Assembly (NCBI RefSeq): GCF_028769735.1
Contig: NC_088171.1
Location: 65,772,216 to 65,836,215 of the forward strand
Direction of reading: 5' to 3'
Source: Zonotrichia leucophrys gambelii
Lineage: Eukaryota > Chordata > Aves > Passeriformes > Passerellidae
Length of the DNA stretch: 64,000 bases
Position numbers and translations under genes: made by a program
The notes under the pieces: model-generated
Seen by the model: only the letters and a program-made list of their open reading frames with translations
What the model was told of the DNA's origin: nothing
Databases searched by the model: none
Shown here: positions 11,728 through 23,981 of the stretch, piece by piece
Layout of the letters: every line of letters begins with the position of its first letter
How positions within the stretch are numbered: position 1 is the first letter of the stretch

Positions 11728-14700
11728 CTGAAAGAAAGCAGTCAAATAAAGGGTTAATGTTTTTAAGATAAGAACTTCACAAGTAAGAAACTTTAAAACA
11801 TTGCAAACAATCAACAGTAGGAGAAAATCAATACTGATTTCCATTTTAAAAGTGATACATGTGACACCATCAGCACATGCTCAAGACTCTTTCCTCATTT
11901 CAGCAGTCTGTCATAAAGGACTAGCTGAGTTACATTAAAAATAATGAAAAGGATTTTGGCAAAAATCTTAATTCAGATTTTTTTTACAAGTAGCCATAAT
12001 TCCTTAAATGGCTTCTTTAAATAGTGTTGACTGCAATTTCATAGTGGGCATTGTAACTGCTTCTGTCAAATGAAATATTCTCTGACACAAAGACTGAAGG
12101 AGGAAAAAGTCAAGAACTGGTTTGGGGTTCATTTGGGTTCTGAGTTTTTATTTTGGGGCAGATGTGGATTTTCTGTTGTTTCCCAAACCCCCACACACAC
12201 AAATAAGAGGCAGCACCAGGTAACATCAGATGGAAAAACTGAGATTAAAGACTTTAGTTATCTACACCCAGGAGCTGTAATAGAGTGCTCCATCAAAGTA
12301 GCTTCAACGGTGCAAATAAAAACATTATCATTTTAAGAAGAAATTTCAACACATCTAACTCCTTGCTTCTAATTCCTTAGTAGAGAACTTCAGAGAGAGG
12401 CAGTGACTATTATTTGAATTACTAAAAAGGGCGTCAGATCATGAGAATGTTTGGAGCACAAACATTTCTTTGAAGAATGGCAGATGTGATGAGTACCTTC
12501 AAAGAAAAATCTGGAACCATCAATGGAGCCACACAATAATTCAAGAACTTTACTCACTTGGTGTCAACTTTCTAAAAACATTCTACAAATCAAAAGGGTG
12601 AGCAAATAAAAGAAAAAAAAATCCCTTTTAAGTGAGCTACAGTGGGTATATATCATTACAGAACTTAGCAAATTAGGGTACATATTCCATAATCCCATGA
12701 CACTGTCATTAATTCAGCTTTTGCTGCAGTTCCCCTCAAAAATAGAACAAAACAAAAAACCCCAGCTTCCTTACAAAAGCAAGATACTTATTGCTTATGA
12801 GGCAAGCTGTATTAATGTAGCTTGACTCATATCAACTATTTGAGGAAAAAAATACAACCCAATTAGCTAACTTTAAAAATACTGAGCAGCACAAAACATA
12901 CTGTGAAAAGATGCTGAGAAAAAAATGTTGCTACACAATAACCACAGCCCTGGGAGTCCATTGTCAGTAGGATATGTATACAGATAGCACAGATGGAGAG
13001 TTTAAGCTTTTTTATTTAGCAGTACTTTGGGAGTTGCTCAACCCTTCCCCTTTCACACAATGAAACACTATGTCTGCCCAAGGACGTACAGCTCCTCTAA
13101 ATCATGGAAGCCAAAAGATTCCTTTAAAAGAGCAGCAAGAAAGGTGGCTGGCAAATCCACATCCAATGAATTCTTCAAGTGTAGTTCAAGGTGCAGCTTT
13201 TCCTTCTGAGTGCCTGGGTCCATGTGTCCACATCCTGAGGGCGGCTCAGAGCAGCTCTCATCAGATCCTCCATCCCTTCACCCCTGGCCCCAAGATGGGT
13301 GTCAAAAATTTTGGCAAAAGGATAATGACCATGGTACTCTGTTCCACTAAATTAATGTCTCATCATTCTCAGAAGCCACTGTGACAGAACAGTGGCAGGA
13401 GTGTCAAGCAGTCACTCCACAAACTTCCTCACTAAAATTAAGAAAGACTGCTGACCTAATCTGTGGGAAGGGAACCTCTCCTGCTGTCCTAATAGGCCTG
13501 GTCCATTACTAGCACAGCCTGGGTATTTCCATTGTTTTATTCAAGTGGCAGCACACAAACAAAAGGATTAACCAAAGATCCACCAATATAGAACATGGCA
13601 GCCCTGCCAGACCTACAGTAGGACAACAGGAGGATTTATTAACCAATCTGGACCAAGAAAGTCTGTGGGAATCTGACACTGCCATACCCCGTAATTTCTA
13701 CAGCATTTGTTAGGCACTGCATCACCTTTTAGGAAATTGTTGTTTGTAGGCATTGTCAACCTTTATCAGGTAGAAAAGACAAATAACTTCCAGTCTTAGG
13801 AAAACTCACCAGGATGACTGTATTTTTAGAAGAAAATGAAAGCTTATGGGAAGGCAAACTACTCCCCTGTAACTAAGAAACCAAAAATATTTACAAACTC
13901 TTACACAACAAAATAGCTCCACAGTAAGCGATGATCTTCAGTCTTATTTACGTTCCAAATAAGGCTCAAGGAAAATTAACATCACCCCTCACTTTATATT
14001 TAGGGCAGGAGGCTTGAGAATAGAACCAGCACCAAAATGTCCTGTTGGCTAAAGAAATATAAACTTAGTTCTTTGCTACGCACTTTCTTCTCCTACTCCT
14101 TAAAAGCAGCAGGCATATTGAAAAGGAAATTAGAGAGCATCCAGAAATATTCTTTGTTTGACACAAAAGCAGCTGGAGCTTTGTTAAACTATGACCTCCC
14201 TTCATTAAGACATCATGTATGTCTTAAAACATCATGTAGGAGCTGAAACAGGACAATCACTTCCAAGCACATTCCCTAGGAAAGGCCAGAAGTTATCCTT
14301 TCTTATCCTCCTTTATTTACTCTTTCTATGCCTGCTAGTTCAACACAATCATTTATTTACTCCTGCTTGTAGGGTGAGTGATGAAGCCAGCCAAGTAAGT
14401 TGTTTAACAGGGATGAACAAGGTAAGGAGAGAGAGAGAGAGACAACCCTTCAAGCAAATCAGAAGACCTTAAGCTCCATTCATCTAGAGGACAATGCAGA
14501 CACTCTTACCCTGATATGGTGAGGGCAGAGAATTATTCGTGTTCTGTAAAATTCGGTATCACCTAATCCCTGAACTGCAAAGAGAGATGACTCTCAAAAA
14601 CAGAATCTTAGAGTAACACTGAAAGACACAAAGAATGGGTTGGGAATAACACTGAGAGGTGCCACTAAAGAATAGAGAAAAAGAATGTGGACTTCTGAAC

Positions 14701-17700
14701 ACAAATGGCCAAGACTTCACTTGTTCAAAAACGACTGAGTAGTTTGATTGCTGAATTGACTTGCAACATCTCTAAGGAAGAGGAAGTGAGACTAAAGTGT
14801 CTCAGCTATTTATGTCCTATACACTGACTGATCCTTTAAGCAGCATAAATTTATGTATTGCTACCCTGACAAAAAAAGCACAGTCCAATTTCAGTCTTTG
14901 TGCAGCTATTCTAATTAGCTGGCTCTTTTGACAGCATCAGCTGCTGTTACGGAGGTAATGATTTACCTATATCTGTCAGAGAGATTCAAATACTCAACTA
15001 GCCTCAGTTCATTTAGTCATGCCCTCAAAGAGATATGAATAGTATAAAATTTAAAAAAAAGCCAGCAACAAAATGCTTGCAATTTCCTTTGCTTGACCCT
15101 AAGAAAATTTCAGAGCTGACTTTTAGAGTATCCTAATTATTTGAAGTCACCAAAACACAACATACATCTACTAAAACTCCACAGTTCCTACAGAAATAGA
15201 GAAACTAGGGCAAGCCCAGTAGTTTACGACATCAGTATGTTGCAAAGATGTCACAGCTCTTCTAATAGGAACAACTAAGATACATTTTTCATGTTTAAAA
15301 TTCTTAGTGCTTAAACGGAAAAGAAGATTTAAGACAGCGTTTATGCTCCTTTCCTCTGGTTTGCCTCAGTTGGGGATTTTTTTCCTACCAGAAAAGCTGC
15401 AAACTCAAATACCTTGTAATTAATGCCCAATGACACCAGTTTTAGAGCACTTTGTTAATTTTGGTATTCATATATATCAGACAGATATCATGCATACATT
15501 ATGCTTATGCACTACAGATACACATTATATATATATTAGTGTAGGCATACACAACATTAGAGATTAGGAAAAGACTTATTAAAGCATGTCATTATTTAGA
15601 ATAACATTCATATCACTTCCATCTTATCAAGATTTGAAGTTGCACTCCATCATCAGTTTCATCTTACTCAATAGATAAATGATTTTTTCAAATATTATCT
15701 ATAAAATGTATCAATATGCAGTCCTACTGCCACTCAGCTTCAATAAACATGGAGTATCTCCTAAGTCCTTCATCTTCAGCACTTTTCCTCTAGTTCTAAT
15801 CTTGTTTTGCCAGATGAATAATGATTGTCTACAACCTGTCATAAATCAAAAGTGATTACTCCAAACCAAAGTGTCTCTCTCCTCTTTCTATTTTAAGCCC
15901 AGTACCCAGCCTACTACTATCAGTTACAGAGGTAGTCAAGCAATAAGCACCTGTACTAAGAATACAAAAATACAGATTTAAGTCAACAAGGCAGCACTCG
16001 TGAAATTTAGAATTAGAAAAACCAGTAATGTTAGATTCCTGTAGCTTATAAACTCAAAGCACTCAGATGAAGTGACAGCTATAATAACTGCAAATGTAAC
16101 TCAGATCTTTACATGCTATATTTTTTCCTTCAGCACCAGGTCCTGTCCCTAATTATTGTATTAACTGGTACTTTCAAAGTTATCAACAATACAGTCAAAG
16201 TGTTCTTTGGAGATGTTAAGATTTTTGCTGCACTAAGTGGGGAAAAAAAGCACTTTGCTGAGGATCATTTAAATCTCAAATTACAGACTAGTCCTCTTAA
16301 GTAACAGCATAGGGGGCAAAGAAAATCCAGACAATCTGGGACAAATTAGCACAAGATGGAGCTTAGGAGCTTCTATTAGTAGAAATATTGCCAAGTCCTT
16401 TATTGTGGAAGCAACCTTTAAACAATTTTTATTTTACTGGATACTAATAATGGGATATTTTTTCCTCCTTTTTCAGTTCAAATTCAACTGCTATCTGATC
16501 TGTTCTAGTAAACCCTAGACTCTAAAACACAACCAGCTCATATAAAGGAGATGTTCTTGGTATTTACTGGAGGATGCAACAAAGAGTGAGGTAAAAGCCA
16601 CCCCACCTCTCCGTGACTCCCAAAGCCTTACTTGCACCTCCCAGGAGAGGTCAGGAAGAGAGGAAGCAAGCACCCCATGGTGATGGGCCTGTGCTCAGCT
16701 AAAAGGAACAACACCAGCAGCTTCAGCTGTTACAGGGTGTGATGTGTATGGCAGCAATGAACTTGTCTGTGGTCTCCTGGGTGTTTGAGGCCATGAACGA
16801 AAGACAGGGTTTCCTTTTTTTATGTTGAACCTGATCCACATATATGGTGTCAAAATAATCTTTCACTTTCTCACTGACAGGAAAAAGAACCCACCAAAAC
16901 TAAGCTATTAGGGTATGAAGCATTCCTGGCTTATGCTGGAGTTCATATCAGGACCCTGTTGAAAAATTCAGAAAATTAACATATTTTTAAGAAGGAAGCT
17001 GATAACATTTTGCAACATGTTTGTGAAAACATAATCAATATGGTTTATCCAAAAGAGATAAATCTTCACTTGTGCAACCTGAAAGTCCAGTCCAGACCAC
17101 AACGTTAAGTCCAAAAGTACGCACGAGGTAGTCTTGAATATTCATGGAACATGGCATATTAATGATTTTCTTGTCCCAATATTCTGGGGAAATTTTTCCT
17201 TATACCTAACAGAGGTGCAAAAGGGAATGGATTAAGTATTCAAAGAAGATAAACTCATTCACAAACCTATTTTCTTGGCAGGGAAAAGAACAGAATTTCT
17301 GGTCTTGAGCAAAGTTTACTTTGATAAGGAGTATGGAAGGGCTCGTAACTAGTTCAGCTTTTTGATAATATCAATGATTATATCAATATATATTTTAACC
17401 TGTGGAAAAGATTTTTAAGCCCAGAGCAAGTTTTGGTCTGTTGACAGTCCATGAGAACATTCAGGTCAACAGGTTATGGCTGAAAGAGCAAACATCGTTT
17501 AAGCACAAAATTAGAAACCTCCACTACAACTGGCAGTGACACATTCCCCAACAACACTACAATGGATAAAAAATTATTTTTCATATTTTTAAGTTAAAAA
17601 GAAAAAACATTCCACATTAAAAATACCTTATGCAAGCCCTTATCTTATTGAAAAGCACTGAGAAGTGAGCTGATTTTAACTCTCAGCACTAAATTTCATA

Positions 17701-19211
17701 GAAACGCCTATGCTGCACAATGATCTAATAAGAAAAACTTTATAGAGGATGTGTGGCACAAAGCAAAGTGAAATCCATTGTGAACTTTTTCCTTTAAGAG
17801 TACAAGTTTTTAAAGTAGGTATGTTAAAGTAACTACTCAGGAAGTGAGCTGTATTTAGTGTGTCATCACACTAATACCTGGAAACTCTAATTATCAGACA
17901 CACGCTACAAAGTTCGTAGACCAGATAAATATGAAAAGGTTAATCTTTTTTATTACACTAAGATGCATCCTGAAAGTTAAAAGAGCAATAAAGACAATCA
18001 CTTTCTGTTTGCTACAGCTTCAACTTCAGCTACACTTCTATTTTCATCCCACTTCTACTTCCATCACAATTCTTCCACCTTTAAAAGATTAAAAAAGAAA
18101 ACAGAATATATCTATTAACCATTAATATAGAGTGCAAAAAGGTGACATAATACTCTTTCATAAATATTAGATTATTTCCATAACTGTTTAAAACCTACTC
18201 CTACTCAACATTTTCCACTCATCTGTCACCACCTAATACACCCCTACAAATGAGCAGAAAGAATTTACTCAGTTACATCTCTGCTACTGACACCCAATCC
18301 TGTTTGTTCAGAGCTGGAAGCTTATGTTTTTCTTCACACAAGGTCAGAATAAGAGAAGATACCCCTCTCCACTGTATGCCTTGGGTCTCACAGTAGTCCA
18401 CACCCATTTTTCAGCCTGAGACTGAGCAGAAAAAAGCCAGTTCCTGCCAAAAGCCAGCTGAAGCTCCCCTCTCCTAACAGAGGGTGAAGGACCAGACTCT
18501 ACTTTGGTTCACATAATTTTTTTTGGCAACAGCTCAGTCTTTAAGAATCCCAGATGCTTAAGACTACAACTACTTGTCAGAAAACAGCTGTCACCTCATT
18601 CACTCCCACAGGTCTCATTACCCACCGGTATACTCAGGGGTAGTGGGGGAAGTCTCTGATTCTCCACACTCAGAACTTTGTGGTTTTCTAGTTGGTTTTT
18701 TATAGCTCTCTGTCAAATGCCAATGAGCATATACCCACAAGGGGGAAAAAATAAAATAAAAACCCAACCACCTCCACAAACATACTCCAGCCTTCCATAC
18801 GTATTTATACACTCGCTCACTTTCTACGATCCTTCACTCACGCACAGGTACTCATCACCTCACTCGCACACACACACCCTATGCCAGTAGCCTTCTTTTA
18901 TTATACATGGAAATAAAGAAGTGAGGGAGCACATCCCACACTCTCATGTCCTTTGTACGGGCAGGCATCGCGGACACCTCACACAGACCCCACCCGGCTC
19001 CCGGACCCCACAGCAGGCACAGACACAGACACACACACCCGATATTCCTGCTCACAGAACACGCATGCAGGCTCCCGGAGAGACCCGGGAACACCAACAC
19101 CAGCCCTCCCTCCGCGCAGCACACAGGGAGACCACCGCCACCCCCCGCCCTCCATTGTGCGGCGGCCCCGGAGCGCTGCCCGCAGCCGCCCGGCCCGCCG
19201 TGCCCCGTTAC
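11728..19211 (-). other. TMEM170B: TMEM170B intron 1
   Basis: This phase-1 intron of about 7.5 kb runs from donor GTAACG (19211-19206) to acceptor CAG (11730-11728). It is AT-rich for most of its length and turns GC-rich from about 18.95 kb as it enters the promoter CpG island. I see a short GA run at 14427-14443, CA-rich patches near 12190 and 18870, and AT/TA-rich sequence near 15470-15540. I see no mobile element or additional exon. Confidence 0.9.
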
Positions 19212-19308
19212 CCGTGAGGCTGCGCAGGACGGTGCCGTGAGCCCACAGGCTCAGCACTTGCTGCACCGACAGGTTGATCATGGAGTTGTCCCCCGCTTCC
19301 ACCTTCAT
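19212..19308 (-). CDS. TMEM170B: TMEM170B coding exon 1 (residues 1-32 plus one base)
   Basis: This exon encodes the N-terminal segment of a small multi-pass membrane protein of the TMEM170 family. The frame begins MKVEAGDNSMINLSVQQ and continues to VLRSLT, which I recognise as the TMEM170B N terminus. The start is the ATG at 19306-19308. It sits in a good Kozak context (ACC before ATG) and gives the expected full length of 132 residues after splicing. The exon stops one base into codon 33 (G at 19212), followed by the donor GTAACG, a somewhat weak consensus. Joining to exon 2 makes codon 33 GAG (Glu). N12-L-S is an N-glycosylation sequon in the short N-terminal tail. The exon lies inside a CpG island. 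In family terms, published work links TMEM170B to restraint of Wnt/beta-catenin signalling and its paralogue TMEM170A to ER and nuclear-envelope shape; neither role is visible in the sequence. Confidence 0.95.
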
Positions 19309-19519
19309 GGTGCCGCCGCCGGGCGGGGTCCGGCAGCCGCCGGGCCGCGGGGCGGGAGGGAGACGGCGGCGGCGGCGAGGAGCGGCAGGGCGGGGAGGCG
19401 GCCGAGGGAGCTCCGCGCCGCGGAGGAGACATCGAGGACGGAGTGGGGGAGGCGGCGGCTGGGGGAGCCGGGCGGTCTCGGGGGAGGAGGGGAGCCGGCC
19501 GCTGGCGCTTCCCTGCCGC

Positions 19520-19564
19520 TCAGGGGCAGGGCCGGGCGGTGGAGCCCATCATCACCATCATCAT
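19520..19564 (-). other. putative upstream ORF with tandem in-frame start codons
   Basis: On the minus strand this reads ATG ATG ATG GTG ATG ATG, then eight further codons, then TGA at 19522-19520. It comes from a trinucleotide patch, CATCATCACCATCATCATC on the plus strand at 19547-19565. If the TMEM170B transcript starts upstream of 19564, its leader contains this 14-codon uORF about 210 bases before the main start. Whether the leader reaches this far is unknown. Confidence 0.35.
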
Positions 19565-19866
19565 CTCCGCCTCCTCCATCAGCAGCGGCCGCCGCCGCCT
19601 CGCCGGCGGCATCGTCACCCCGGTCACCGGCATCACCAGGAGCGAGGGCGGGGCGGCCGCGGGCCGTGCCTAGGCGAGCGGCTCCATGCGGGAGCAGCGG
19701 CGGCAGCGGGGCGGCTCCCGGCGCCAGAGGCTGCCGGAGGGGAGAAGAGGGAGCGGCGGGAACGGGAGCGGGAGCGGGGCAGCGGGAGCGGGAGGGCGGC
19801 CCCGCGCAGGCGCGGCGGGAGGAGCCGGGGGGCGCGGGCTCCGCCCACCAAATGGAGAGCCAGCAT

Positions 19867-19901
19867 TCGGAAGCACGATTTGACTCAAAGAGGGCGGGAA
19901 A
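19867..19901. promoter_or_regulatory. ETS / AP-1 / E2F motif cluster upstream of TMEM170B
   Basis: Three clean consensus motifs occur within 35 bases: CGGAAG (ETS-like, 19868-19873), TGACTCA (perfect AP-1, 19881-19887) and GCGGGAAA (E2F-like, 19894-19901). They sit about 560-590 bases upstream of the TMEM170B start codon at the edge of the dense CpG block, where core promoter elements are expected. Function is inferred from the motifs alone. Confidence 0.4.
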
Positions 19902-20450
19902 GACTGGGAATGTCGTGGACCCCCAAAGAAACTTGCTTTAGCAAGTGTCTCAAATAAAATCCGCATACACCTATGGAAAATGAAGTGATAACATTTCATG
20001 GTGTTAAAGCTGGTATTTAAGTTGATGCTGCTGAGTGCGTTTAAACATCGGAGGAGAGCAAAATGCAGAATCTGAATTCTCATGAGAGCAGTGTTGTCAG
20101 CTCGCCGCTCACAGCCTTAGCCCACAGAGCTGTAGATTCAGGGTGGATTCAGCTCCACGGCTGCCTCGGAGGGGTCTGGGGACACAGTCCCGGCGGAGCT
20201 GGACGGCACAGGGACAAAGGAGCGGAGCGCACAGGGGGAGCGCCGCTAGGAAGTGCCGGGGCTGCCGGAGCGCAGGTGACAGCACGCGTCGCAGCGGAGG
20301 AGCTGCCATCCCGCTGCTGCCATCCCGAGGCACCATCCCGGCAGCGCTGCGTGGAGTCCCTGCCCGTCCCTTTGAACCTCGCAGCTCCGCCGTCACTGCG
20401 GCCGCAGGTTAAAGCCGCCGAAAGTTAGAAAACGTCAGAAATCGTGAGCG

Positions 20451-23400
20451 AATCTTTATTCCGTGCTTTTGTTTTCTTTATTAAATAAAGGAAAAGACGC
20501 TTTAAGCTGGATGCGGCTTCTTTCGAAGCACTGCATGCACGATGCTTACCGATGTGAAAGCCAGCAATCATCCCGCATCCATTCTTAAATACGCATCCCG
20601 AGGCCACATTTAGTGCCCGCACTTCCTCGCTGGCATTTCTTCAACAGTGCTTGCTACAGTACTTCGTAAACATAATTTTATGTCAGCATCCTTTGATGGA
20701 AAGGGTTGGAGAAGTAAAGCAATTTATAATAAAATTTGCAATTTATAGATTAAGAGCCAGGACAGATAAATCAGCTCATATCCTGCTTGATGCCAATGAC
20801 CCGTTTTTTTTCAGATAGACTTTTGCAGGATGTCTGGTTCAGGGGTGTGCTTCCAAAGCCTTTTGCAGCTGACAGTACTTGGCGTTTCTGCAAGTAGGTA
20901 TCGAGCCAGGCAATGAGAAACTCACAGGCAACAGCTCCCTAGGGGGCTCTGGGTTTCACTGGTTAAGCATGGCATCTCTGATGGAGAAAGAACTCAGCTG
21001 CTGGGCCAGGACACTGTTCTGTGGTCAAGAGAAGGTCCTTTCTCTTCCCCTTCTTATAACTCACCACTTCACAGCTGTGTAAGTCAGGCCCTAGAGAAAA
21101 CAGTTCCCTTCATTATACAGTAGTGATTTATTTTTAGGGCAGAATTATTCCATACTTGGAGTAGGGCTCAGTGAGAAAATAGCATAAAATTTAAGTTTGA
21201 ATGTGAAACATACAATGAGTTATTTAGGAACAGTTTTTATGGTTTATTCTTTTTAACTCCTGCATGCCAAACATTGAGAAAACAAACATTTTTAAATGTC
21301 CTTAAATAAAATCCCCACCCCTAAATTTATTTTTGTTGCAGACCAATGTCCCAAGAACCAGGTACACTCTGCAGGACACTGTGGTGTAATAGAACTTACA
21401 GTAAAAAGGAAGACTACTTTTGGTGACCATTATCTCATAAATCTTCTATGACAACCTACTGACAGATGTCAGCAAGACTATCTGATAGGCCAGAGGCATG
21501 CATGGAAACATGCATGTATCTGTAAACAGTGCTGCATCGGTGCCTGGTGACCTTCCAACGTGCACATGGACGATTTCCTTGTGTTCCACACAGGGAAGAA
21601 TGCATGGGGAATTTTGGCTTCAAAACACTAGCAAGTGTCCAGAACTTGCTAGAACACCTTCCTCAAGGTTTTACAGTAGAAGTACAGGGAGCACATTCAC
21701 GTAGAGGTCGAGTGAGTATCTCTGTAGTTCGCAGATTCTTGCAATATTTCCTTCAAGGATCATCCTTCAAGGCTTTGCAGATGCTCTTTCCTCCCAGGGA
21801 GGGCTGATCATTCTGCAGCAGTACAGGGACAGCAGGAACACAGAGCTGCTCCTCTAAGTCCTAGGAGAACAAACCAGAGAGATCCACCAAAACCACAGTC
21901 CAGCTTCCACTGAAACTCCATCTAAGAAGCTAAAAATTGTTGTCAAACCTCAGGCATGCAACACCTAAATTAACTGAGCATTTTCTATCAAACACCTCCA
22001 ACATGCTTGGACAGTGTTCAAGTAATAAAGGGATGGAGATTCATCTTAAAAATGGCCATAATTTATATAATTTATTCAACTTCATCCTCAGCCCATCATT
22101 CAGCAGGTGAGATGGATAAAAATTTGAATGCAAATTCATCATGTGTGAACAAGGCTAACTGGGTCATTCCGGAAAATAGGAAAATATTGCTAAAGTACTG
22201 ACTTTAAAGCAAATTTAAACAAGAGTCATACATGTCAGTGACATTTCCCAGTAGCACAAAAATAGGAGGATGTCATTCTGGAGAAATAGAGTCCCTTGAA
22301 TGAAGCAGCAGCAGAAACAGTCACAATTCACTCTTCCAAGCTGCTGCTTCATAGGAGCAGGGAATTGCAGCCAACTCTGTCCTCAGCAAGACCTCCCACA
22401 TGGGTGGTGCTGCCACAGAATCCCGAGTGTAGCAGCTCCCTGCAGGGATTATTATCAGCTCTGTAGGCAGCGATGCACGGAGCAGCAGCAGTGATGGCAA
22501 AGGGCTCCCAGCAGGGCTTAGGCTGCTGCTGAAACTGTGACTCAGGGGAGGAATAAACCACCTGTGCTTGAGCAAGGCAGGCAAAGGGGGTGAGGGCTGC
22601 AAACATCTCAGGGGGGAGAAGCCACAGTGGGCAGCACCGTTCTGATAAGTGAAACGGGAAGGAAAAAGAAGAAGAAGGAAGAAAAAAGAAGGAGGAGGAG
22701 GACAAAATCTCAGAATTTCATCAGATAAGGTAGCTCCATTCCATAAATTATTAATGGTTAAAAAAAGAGAAGGAATCCTTTTTCAAGGGCATGGTAAGAC
22801 CATTTCCACTGCTGTGGCACCCTGACCATGGTGGGGAGAGGCAGAGCAGAGAATGTGAGGATGCATCAGGGAAGGTGACTGTGCCAGAGAGGAAGACTTG
22901 CTAGTAGGATGGCAGAGGGAGGGCTGGCAGGCTGGGTATGACCAGCTGTAATAATCCTCTGCAGAGCAAGGATCAGGAGAAGGCTTGGAACTGCAGGGAA
23001 AGAAGCAGGGGAGGGGAGAGAACCTGACAAAGAAACTTTCACAATTTGTGTAGAAATCCCAGGTTTCCACTCCTGTGTGGTATTCCAGAGGCAGGGACAC
23101 AACTCACAAGGTCTGCCTGACAGCCAGCCCTGAGCCACCACAAACACCTGAGAGACTCCAGGACTCCTTTACACATCCAAACCCAAATCCAAAGGGTCCG
23201 TGGGGAGCACCTGAAAGCTTATACAGGGACTGATCTTCATCCCAGATGAGCTCATTTTCCTTCTCCCATTCCCCTGTTCCCTCACAGCAGCTGGGAGGTT
23301 TGGGAGTGTGCAAAGCACTGCAAGGAGCCAGCTGTAAACTCTGACTTCAGCCAAAGGAAATTAGTTTTACAGGTGGAAAAGTAGGGTCAGCTTAGTTTCT

Positions 23401-23942
23401 CTGCTCTGCAAAAGATCAGAATACCTCTACATAAGTTGCTATTAACTTCTGGTACTGTTTTCAGAAGCTAAAGAAATAATGATAGATTTCTTTGGAGAGC
23501 CCTTGGCTGAATAATTTTCCACTTGGAAAGGTAATGCTGTTCAAAATGAACTGATTCCTTAAGTCACATTTCTTTAGAGACACAGACAAGACTGAATATG
23601 TTCTATTGCCATGCTCTGGAGCAAATATTTAATTTTCCATAGTGAATACAGCTTTTCATCGTAGTAAAACATCAAAATCCAAATAGAAACCCCTTTTGGT
23701 CTCCTTGAAGAACAGAATTCTCAATTGAGATTTTCTATCCAGAGCTGGCCATGTAGATTGACTGGAAGTGCAGTTAAAGATCTGTTTTAACTAAATGGAA
23801 AACCCCAGCATTTGTTATATATAAGAACACTTTTTCCCTATTTCAAAGGGGTTTTTTTGGCCTTTCACCCAAGTCACTGACAAGCTGTTACAAATACAGA
23901 AAATAAAATAATACCTCTGATGTTAGCAATAGATATCTTCCT
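20451..23942. other. intergenic, upstream of TMEM170B; no gene seen
   Basis: This is non-coding sequence between the promoter island and the LTR-like unit. Visible structure includes a CATGCATG-GAAA-CATGCATG inverted repeat (21497-21516), a 13-bp stem hairpin (22300-22352) and a pure purine tract (22656-22702). Open frames of up to about 120 codons on both strands at 22.3-23.1 kb show no domain and overlap one another, as chance frames do. Confidence 0.6.
22656..22702. repeat. polypurine tract (GAA/GGA-rich)
   Basis: This is 47 bases of uninterrupted A and G, made of GAA, GGAA and GGA units. It is a low-complexity element, and such strands can form triplexes. It has no gene context. Confidence 0.8.
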
Positions 23943-23981
23943 ACTTGTCCCCTTTCTAGACCACCAATTTATGCACAGCAG
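23943..23981 (+). repeat. 39-bp direct repeat, copy 1
   Basis: These 39 bases beginning ACTTGTCCCCTTTCTAGACC are identical to 24418-24456. The two copies flank the LTR-like unit. They are far longer than a retroviral target-site duplication, so they either mark a local duplication or belong to the element itself. Confidence 0.9.

Larger units (their letters stand above)
18950..20450. promoter_or_regulatory. TMEM170B: CpG-island promoter region of TMEM170B
   Basis: This is a strongly GC-rich, CpG-dense block surrounding TMEM170B exon 1. There are two dense parts, about 18950-19880 and 20100-20430, separated by an AT-richer gap with AATAAA at 19954 and a short inverted repeat (CTTGCT/AGCAAG) at 19932-19945. 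The dense part contains GC boxes (for example CTCCGCCCAC near 19839), NotI-type GCGGCCGC sequences near 19587 and 20399, and many CGG/CCG repeats. No TATA box is evident near the likely start, as usual for such promoters. The second dense part could serve as a divergent promoter on the plus strand. The long open frames here on both strands (up to 331 codons on the plus strand) follow from the scarcity of stop codons in GC-rich DNA. Confidence 0.85.

Noticed and set aside
18946..19941. 331-codon plus-strand open frame antisense to TMEM170B exon 1
   Set aside because: It lies in the CpG island, where stop codons are scarce. Other frames on both strands are open over the same DNA, and the product is a low-complexity Ala/Pro/Arg/Gly string with no domain.
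19274..19957. 227-codon plus-strand frame in the CpG island
   Set aside because: Same cause: GC-rich sequence, Arg/Gly/Pro-rich low-complexity product, overlaps the frame above.
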